This document shows positions 57,648 through 64,000 of a stretch of 64,000 bases of DNA, piece by piece. A program made the translations under genes and the position numbers. The stretch covers positions 3,843,501-3,907,500 of the forward strand of contig OX411552.1 in assembly GCA_948146395.1 (NCBI GenBank), written 5' to 3'. Position 1 is the stretch's first letter; the number at the start of each line of letters is the position of its first letter. This DNA comes from Fragum whitleyi (Eukaryota > Mollusca > Bivalvia > Cardiida > Cardiidae). Below the pieces are notes generated by a model that was not told the DNA's origin, did not search any database, and saw nothing but the letters and a program-made list of their open reading frames with translations.

Positions 57648-57839
57648 GTTCCTTTATTACATGGACGTTCCCGGAAATCAGGGATCCATCCCATGTACGG
57701 AAAACATGATATTTTCTTTATTAATTCATTTAATTTAGGATTATTCTTATAGCATATTTGATCAAATGTATTTGAAAGATAAATGTTTTAAACTTATATC
57801 AACTATGTGTTAAATAAAACAAGACACTAAAAGTCACGT

Positions 57840-57993
57840 TGAGACATGCGCCCTCTATTCCGACAATCTATTTTTAGACAGCCAATGTACGCATTCGGTA
57901 CACCCCTGGGCCAAGCTGCTCACGTCATCCACATTCATGCGGAATGTTTTCAAAATGCAAGATGGCAGAATCAAGGACAACGGAAATTCAAAG
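57840..57993 (+). other. Candidate promoter and first exon of an unknown plus-strand gene
   Basis: GC-richer stretch with CAGCCAATG (CCAAT box) at 57877 and CACGTCATCC at 57921, then ATG at 57962 in a fair context (CAAGATGG). It opens a short frame MAESRTTEIQ that meets a donor-like AAG|gtacat at 57993, phase 2. If real, the next exons are beyond long introns. No homologue is recognised; a competing longer frame from 57846 runs through the donor. Confidence 0.2.
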
Positions 57994-58079
57994 GTACATT
58001 TTCAGTCTTGGACAAGCATTTGGACAATGCTGACCAAAGACCTTTCATCCTTCGAGCTTAGTAATCTTTGATTTTAAAC

Positions 58080-58560
58080 TATACATAGGTCTAGAATCCA
58101 ACAATTACAGTTCCTCTACGACTTTCGGCACCGCTAGAATATGCAAATTCTCTTTTACAAATTGTACCAATTAAGAGAAAGAAGAGATGATTTAAAGATC
58201 CAATTTAGAAAGAATTATTGGTAGATAGTCTTATCTTACCTGAATTTTTTGTATTTTTATCAATTTCAAAGGTACACAGACTAAAATATTTTCTGCTTGT
58301 TCGTACCCAAGAATGTTCGACCCATCAAATTATGTCTTTCTTTTTTTAATGAAAAAATACAAATGACTGTTACCTTTTGACTTGAAAAGACATTTTTTTA
58401 AATTATGAAAATATCTGAAGCTCTGTTTATCTCAGAATCTTTGTTTTTAAATCAAAGCACTGAAATCACTGACAGAATGAGAGGACTTTGACAAGCTAGT
58501 TAGGCCTTTAATTGTATTGCTACTAATTTTATAAGTTTTCTCTCTCAATGAGGAAACACT
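58080..58560. other. No gene or repeat recognised
   Basis: AT-rich intervening DNA. Confidence 0.4.
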
Positions 58561-58584
58561 ACAATGATATTATTTGCCCCCTTA

Positions 58585-58665
58585 AATGTTCGGTCTGACA
58601 GGTCCGACTTCGGTCTGACAGTTTTTCAAGGACTGTCAGACCAACTGTCTGACAGATTTTCTGGG
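58585..58665. repeat. Cluster of GTCTGACAG motifs
   Basis: GGTCTGACAGG, CGGTCTGACAG, GACTGTCAGACC and ACTGTCTGACAG lie within 80 bases on both strands. GTAGTCTGACTGTC follows at 58822. Confidence 0.6.
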
Positions 58666-59555
58666 TCCTTCGCCATGTCTGAATATCTCTTTTAGCCCAA
58701 ACTTGTAAGAAATTCTGAGTTTTTAATGGCAAATTGAACAAACTCTTAAACATATATTTTGTTCTCTACAATTTTACAGCCCACCAGAAAAACTTCAAAC
58801 CCTATAAAGTTCATGAAGATGGTAGTCTGACTGTCTCGAGTCAAAGGGCCAGACTTTGGATTCTTATCAACAAAAGATAGAAGTGATGATGAAATGAATT
58901 AAAAATTCGCTTTGGAAGAGATGAAATAAGAGTAGATTGAAAAGAAAGGGTAATCAAAAGGTATAAAAAACTGTTGATTAATGAAAAAAATTCAATTTTG
59001 TTGATTTAACAATGATTGAAGTCAGATATTGTTATATGCAAAGGTAAAATCCTAGGGTCGAGTCTAAGGATTTTGCTTTGCATATAACTCCTCATACCAT
59101 CAGATTTTATTCATGAACAACTCAACATGAAAATAAAATTATATCCATTATAACACTATCACTACTTTGTTATTAGTTTTATAATCCATTCTGGGTGTAA
59201 AACTTTTATTTCATTCTTCTGGATGTAAAATTAATGAATATATGTAATGCTTTTGATGTTGGGAGAATGTCACAGAAATCATCGACAATCATTTAGTAAA
59301 TGGGTTATATGACATATCAAAAGCATCAACGTTCCGGCTAAAAATGACGTTCAGTATTAAAAAGAATGGGAAGAGCCAACTGTGTACACAGTTAAACACA
59401 TGACATGAATTTCATATATGTGTTTTATCGCCATTGTGTATCTTAATGGATTGCAAAATTGAAAAAAACAAGTTGTATGAAACTATGCTCTTAGTAAGCA
59501 ACTTGTTTCCAGGCCAATTGATACTTTTGGATGCAGATATATCAAAGATGGTTTG
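58665..59555. other. No gene recognised; hairpin at 59034-59090
   Basis: GTTATATGCAAAGGTAAAATCC and GGATTTTGCTTTGCATATAAC (each read in parts) form a hairpin of ~24 bp stem. Otherwise featureless. Confidence 0.45.
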
Positions 59556-59559
59556 TTAT

Positions 59560-59830
59560 GTTTGTTTGAATAGAGTTTACGCTACTTTCATCAATTTTTC
59601 AGTTATATTGCAGAGGCTGGAGCAACTTACAATGGATACCTGGTATTTCTCAAGCTAGTACTATCATTACATATTTTCCTAGCCTCCAGCTGCTTTCCCA
59701 CATATGTTTATCTCAGTACAACTTTAAACCCTTTGGTAGAAGAAATAGTCGTTACAGATGTGTGCTGCCATCATGAATCAAACCAGGGACCATTTGAATG
59801 ATAGTCAGATGAGCTACTAATATGCTATGC
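59560..59830 (-). mobile_element. tRNA-derived SINE, family J, copy 7
   Basis: Head on the minus strand has TAGTAGCTCATCTGACTA (A-box-like) and GGTTTGATTCA (B-box-like). The body has CCAGCTGCTTTCCC and GGCTGGAGCAACTTAC on the plus strand. Confidence 0.65.
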
Positions 59831-60059
59831 AGGGCTTGAAAATTCTAGAAATTTCTACTCCTCCTGCTATATAAGAAATTATAGTGATACATTAATTTCA
59901 TAAGTGAAATTTTGCAAAATCCACCATTCTGCTTATATAAACAAAGAAGGAAAAAATCATTCAGGAAGGGAGGAATTTTCAAGCCCTACTATGTCCATGG
60001 CTATCGAAGTTGATTCCTGCTGTTTTTTTTTTCAATCAATAGGTGTAATAAATGTGTAT

Positions 60060-60226
60060 TAAGGTAGTTGAACGGTAATAGTTCCAGAACATTTCGGCAC
60101 TTATGAGTTTTCACAATGTTGACCGAGGTTTCCTAATGAAAATCATTAGGAAACCTGGTTTCACACTGTTAAGGCTAATTACTTCCGAAACGCTGCTGAA
60201 CTATTATGGGTCCACTGCCTTAAGTA
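60060..60226. mobile_element. MITE family N, copy 3
   Basis: TTAAGGTAGTTGAACGG ... GGGTCCACTGCCTTAAG, centre GGTTTCCTAATGAAAATCAT / TAGGAAACC. Confidence 0.75.
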
Positions 60227-60466
60227 TGACACTAGAGTTTGTAGTGATTTTTTTTTCTTTTTAAATTTTTATGCCTTAATAAGATTGAGACATGTATACA
60301 CTTTTACTCTTGGGTGCCTATCAATCTGTTTATTCGTTCATCTGTGTAAAAATTGAAAACTTTACCAAAAATTAATTTGCAAATTTTTTTAGCTTATTGA
60401 AAAAACAATAAATACATATGGCATGAGAATACATTTCTTTGTAATAAATTTGCTGATGTGAAAGGT

Positions 60467-60510
60467 CATTTAAATATTAATCAGTCAATATTTAAATGGC
60501 CTCTGATGTT
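60467..60510. repeat. Short palindrome
   Basis: GGTCATTTAAATATTAATCA and GTCAATATTTAAATGGCC. Confidence 0.6.
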
Positions 60511-60879
60511 ATAAAATTGTACGACTTAGCATTCAGAGTTTACGAATAATGAAAGCCTTGTTTCTTTTTGGCCTATGAACATATAGGCAGTTACGACTGA
60601 TTTGTGCTGAGCGAACAATATGAAGCTTATGAAAATCATGATAAAATGCTTACAATTTTCTTCTTTTTACCAAAATTAAACACCCATCATCATGAAGTCG
60701 AAATATTGTTTATTTGCAGAATACTGGAGAAAGGAAGATGTAACTAGTTTCCAGTCTATATTTGATTGTTAAACCAATATTAGCCATCTGAGATGCCATG
60801 CTAAGGTAGCAATCCAATAAAGCTAGTGTCATCCTTTCATGAGAGAGGAGCTTGGCCTTTGAATTTCAACAAGAGTAAT

Positions 60880-61080
60880 GGTAGCAGTGAAAGCCAAAGC
60901 AAACAAGAGCAACACAAACAGATGCCATACTCGGCTGCACATTATCATCAATTTAATTGTACTTGTTATAGTGAACAAACATGCCAAGTTTTACGAAACT
61001 ATCTTCAATCAGTGAGAAATAACCAAAATTAACATCCTACAACTACACCAGCAGACAGGTCATCATAATAGCTTGACTTT
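60880..61080 (+). mobile_element. Degenerate family D element
   Basis: AACAAGAGCAACACAAACAG, CTCGGCTGCAC, GCCAAGTTTTACGAAAC and AATAGCTTGAC follow the D order; the 68-codon frame at 60826 runs across it and is not coding. Confidence 0.4.
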
Positions 61081-61159
61081 TTGTATAAAACAGCACAACT
61101 TAAATACTTAAAAACATTTGTTTGAAATAGATTGTATACCATATTTGAAATGCAACATT

Positions 61160-61444
61160 TTTAGCTCGGCTGTTTTCGGAGAAAACCTGAGGTATTGCTA
61201 TAGCCTTCATGTTGTCGTCGTCGTCGTGCGAAAACTTTGACATTTTGTGATATCTCTGGTTCTACTGAAAGCATTTACTTGAAACTTTGCACACATGTTC
61301 ACCATCAAAAGAGCAACCTATACTTTCAAGGGGGATAACTCTAGATACATTTTGAACAAATTATGCCCCTTTTTCGACTTAGATTTTTTCCCACCATCCA
61401 GCACTCAACAGCCGAGCGTAGGCAGTGTAGGCGGTGCTCTTGTT
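61160..61444 (-). mobile_element. Family D element D2
   Basis: Inverted copy of D1 (39494-39792), with ends TTAGCTCGGCTGTTTTCGG and GGCGGTGCTCTTGTT on the plus strand and GTCGTCGTCGTCGTGCG inside. About 93% identical to D1. Confidence 0.8.
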
Positions 61445-61923
61445 ATTCTGTAACCAACAGCAAATGTATCATAGAAAGACAATTTTCGGAGTTGGGAACA
61501 AAAAAGAAGTCTTGTTTTAGATAGGATGGGTAAATGTCACAAGATCATATTATCTGAAGAACTGTGAACAACACTATGTTGTGAGTAATCATTAGAATAG
61601 TTTTCTGGAGACAATTGGAATGAGTACCAAAAACATGGGGTTTAAATAATGAATCAAATACAGCCCATCTTGCTCAGGCAACCTCGTCTAGAAAGCTGCC
61701 ATTTCTATAAAGCAACTGTTTTCAAATTCCCCTTCTAAAAATCAACATATCTTACAAAGTAGATATTATTAGTCTCAAAACTATTAAAAATGAATTGAAT
61801 GTTGTAAAAACTTCCTTGAATCGTCATTGAGACGATTCTATTGAGTTTTGACAACAAAGGACTAAATGAGAAATTTGATTATTACTATAAAAACTAATAC
61901 TATTTTTAAACAAAACATATCAA

Positions 61924-61994
61924 TGGCTCAGTAGAAAACAGTGTTAACTCCCTATAAACACATAGGGAGTTACAACTGTTTTGCGCTGAGCTAT
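61924..61994. repeat. Palindrome family L, copy 6
   Basis: TGGCTCAGTAGAAAACAGTG, TTAACTCCCTATA and TAGGGAGTTACAAC, TGTTTTGCGCTGAGC. Confidence 0.75.
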
Positions 61995-62026
61995 CAATAT
62001 ACTAAGAGTGGTCTATTCAGTGGTGG

Positions 62027-62192
62027 CTTAAGGTAGAGGACCTGATATACTTCAGCAAGGTGTTGGAAGTAATGAACTTAAACAGTGTTAACCAAGATTT
62101 TCTAATACTTCATAAGGAAACCTGGGTCAACACTGTGAAAGATCATTAGTTCTGAAATTTTGTGGAACTATTAAGGGTCCACTACATTAATA
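62027..62192. mobile_element. MITE family N, copy 4
   Basis: CTTAAGGTAGAGGACCTG ... AAGGGTCCACTACATTAA with AACAGTGTTAACCAAG / GGTCAACACTGTG inside. Confidence 0.7.
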
Positions 62193-62487
62193 CAGGTTTT
62201 ACTGTATTTATATAATATATCTTAACCTCTGTGTATAAATATATGTTTTCAACAAAGTTAATATAATTATTAGCCCCTAGCTACAAAAAAGAAGGGAGGG
62301 GGGCATGTCAGCAACTATGAATCACTGGAACATGAAACTTGGCATTGTGTAGCAGTTCAGGGTTCTTTTTGTTGGTTACTATATTAAAGTCCATTTGATT
62401 TCTACTTCCTGTTTTAAGAACAAGTATTTTGGGATGTAACATGATGGAATGTAAATATTTTGTTGCACTCTTCTCAGTAAATACTTG

Positions 62488-62590
62488 TAATGCTGGACCC
62501 AAAATATTCCTGCTAAGGCAGAGGGTATAGAAAAGGATCAACCTGCATATATGTGTAGTCTGATCTTAGTCTATATAACCTGATTTTTGT
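62488..62590. mobile_element. MITE family G, half copy
   Basis: AATGCTGGACCCAAAATATT, CCTGCTAAGGCAGAGGGTAT and GTAGTCTGATCTTAGTCTAT. Confidence 0.6.
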
Positions 62591-64000
62591 TGACCCCGCT
62601 AAATTTGAAAGGTCAAGGTCTGGTCACAATGAACATCAAGGTTAAAATTTGTCTGCAGCATAACATTTGTATTTATACAATTGGTTGATTTGGAAATAAA
62701 TTGGCACACTTTAAGGTGTAGAAGTGCTATTGAATGAGTATTTATGGCTTTAGGTAAAAGGTCAGGGTGTTATTTCAAGGTCTATTGTTTGTCAAAGCTC
62801 TACTGTTGTCCGGAACAAGACTGTTATCCTCAGCCCACCATTCTACGATGTAGTTACTTCCTTTGTTTTGTAAAAAGCCTTATTATTCTCTTGAAAGGAT
62901 AAGTGATGAAGACAAATCCATACAAAAGATTTTTTTTTTAATTTTGAAACTGGAATAAGTTGGACTTGTCATCTGAAAATAGAAAATTGAAATAATTAAA
63001 TCAGATAAAATATGAAGAAATAACAAATCTGTAACTTTTTGTCAATCATCTAATTTCTTCTTGGGACATAGCATGTTCCAAATGTAAATATGTTTTTGCA
63101 TTTTCTCAAAAACTATGAATCCCAACAACTTTATATGTGTGACATAGCCAAAAAAGGCTTGTTACATCACTTATAAAATCCTACAGCATTGGTTATATTT
63201 GGACACAACCTGGTCAATTGTGTCTTGCTTTTGGACATATCATGGTCAATTTTAAATTTTACCTTGCATTTTTCTCAAGAATTGTAAGGCACAGCATTTT
63301 GAAACATCACAAATACCTCAGGGCTATGCCACTTACCTATTTAATCTGCTTTCTCCTAAGTGAAATAACATGGTCAAAAAAGAATTTTTCATTCCATTTT
63401 TTAGTGGCATTGAAACACAGAAATTTTAAACTTGGCATGGTTTACTTGAAGTCATATACTTTACCTCCTGAATACTGCTGTATCAAATAATATTAGAACT
63501 TAAATTCAATGTTTCTGAATGCATGTGTTTACTCAGTGAGTTTCTGCTCACATATTTGTTTTATTGCCACAGCACTTATGATGCAGGAATGATTTGTCAA
63601 AGGTTCCTTTTCATATGAGAAAGAGAGCTAGATTGATAATTTGGAAAAAAGTAAAAGTAATTAAAAATGATCTCCATAAGAATTTATTTTTATATGATTT
63701 TAAAATCATCTGTGCCTGAAAGTCCTTGACAATGTGCTTGTCATCTGAAAAAAAGTAAAATTGGTTACAATTTAAGTATGTATCGCAACAAATTGATCCA
63801 TGTGACTTGGTGGTTTAGCTCAAGGTTATTTATATGACTTATTAAATTAAGGTCTGCCAAAATCTTGATACATTTTTCTCAACAATTTTGAATCACTGCA
63901 TTTTGAATTATTGCTCAGGGCATATGCTCTTGTAAGTTCTATGTGCCCCTTACCAAATTTTAATTCCAAAAGCTGCTACCTATTTAAGGACTTGTTCAAT
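62591..64000. other. No gene recognised; worn repeat wording
   Basis: A worn repeat seems to occur three times (around 63090, 63255 and 63860) with TTTTGCATTTTCTCAA-like and GCATTTTGAA words. No exon is supportable. Confidence 0.35.

Noticed and set aside
59434..59658. 74-codon frame with VCYVCLNRV wording, briefly taken as a metal-binding motif
   Set aside because: The wording arises at the junction of unique DNA and the SINE at 59560 and runs on into SINE sequence.

Overview
The window looks like nuclear DNA of a bivalve mollusc, probably a heterodont clam. Genes are sparse and AT-rich, introns are long, and spliceosomal GT/AG sites are visible. There is a dense and very mixed load of short non-autonomous transposable elements. 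The species guess is an inference from the style of the repeats; no species-specific marker was identified.

The one host gene that can be supported well runs on the minus strand. Four exons (22822-23014, 16818-16900, 12797-12904, 8758-8901) join in phase and encode the first 176 residues of a K-Cl cotransporter of the SLC12A4-7 (KCC) type: the N-terminal cytosolic tail, transmembrane helix 1 and most of helix 2. The rest of the gene should lie below position 1. A decayed second copy of the helix-1 exon sits in intron 3 (9676-9749), and a phase-compatible candidate alternative N-terminal exon lies upstream (24020-24098).

Most of the remaining DNA is repeats. The dominant set is a group of at least six families (called A to F here) that share one build: a start like AACAAGA or AACTAGA, a small 5' hairpin, a short inverted motif repeated at both ends, an optional central array of 145-177 bp units, a run rich in GACGGAC, and an end in CTAAAAA or ATAAAAA. 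They are nested in each other (A in B, C in C, E in K, A7 and M in an A8 array). Empty sites can be read for some of these, and they look like insertion into A-A with little or no target duplication. This resembles the non-autonomous Helentron (HINE, pearl-like) elements known from bivalves, but that assignment is an inference.

Other elements: a 3.2 kb element with ~240 bp inverted ends and a 9-bp target duplication (54473-57647, Mutator-like); a 1.6 kb element with TAA duplication and dense CACGTT/CACGCT motifs (34723-36339, Harbinger-like); a 458 bp fold-back element with an 8-10 bp duplication (49864-50321); a ~1 kb palindrome (15826-16813) whose family abuts the 5' splice sites of KCC introns 1 and 2; many small palindromic MITEs; tRNA-derived SINEs; and the 3' end of a LINE reverse transcriptase (52912-53436). 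From 24 kb to 64 kb no protein gene is convincing; a few candidate exons or promoters are listed at low confidence.
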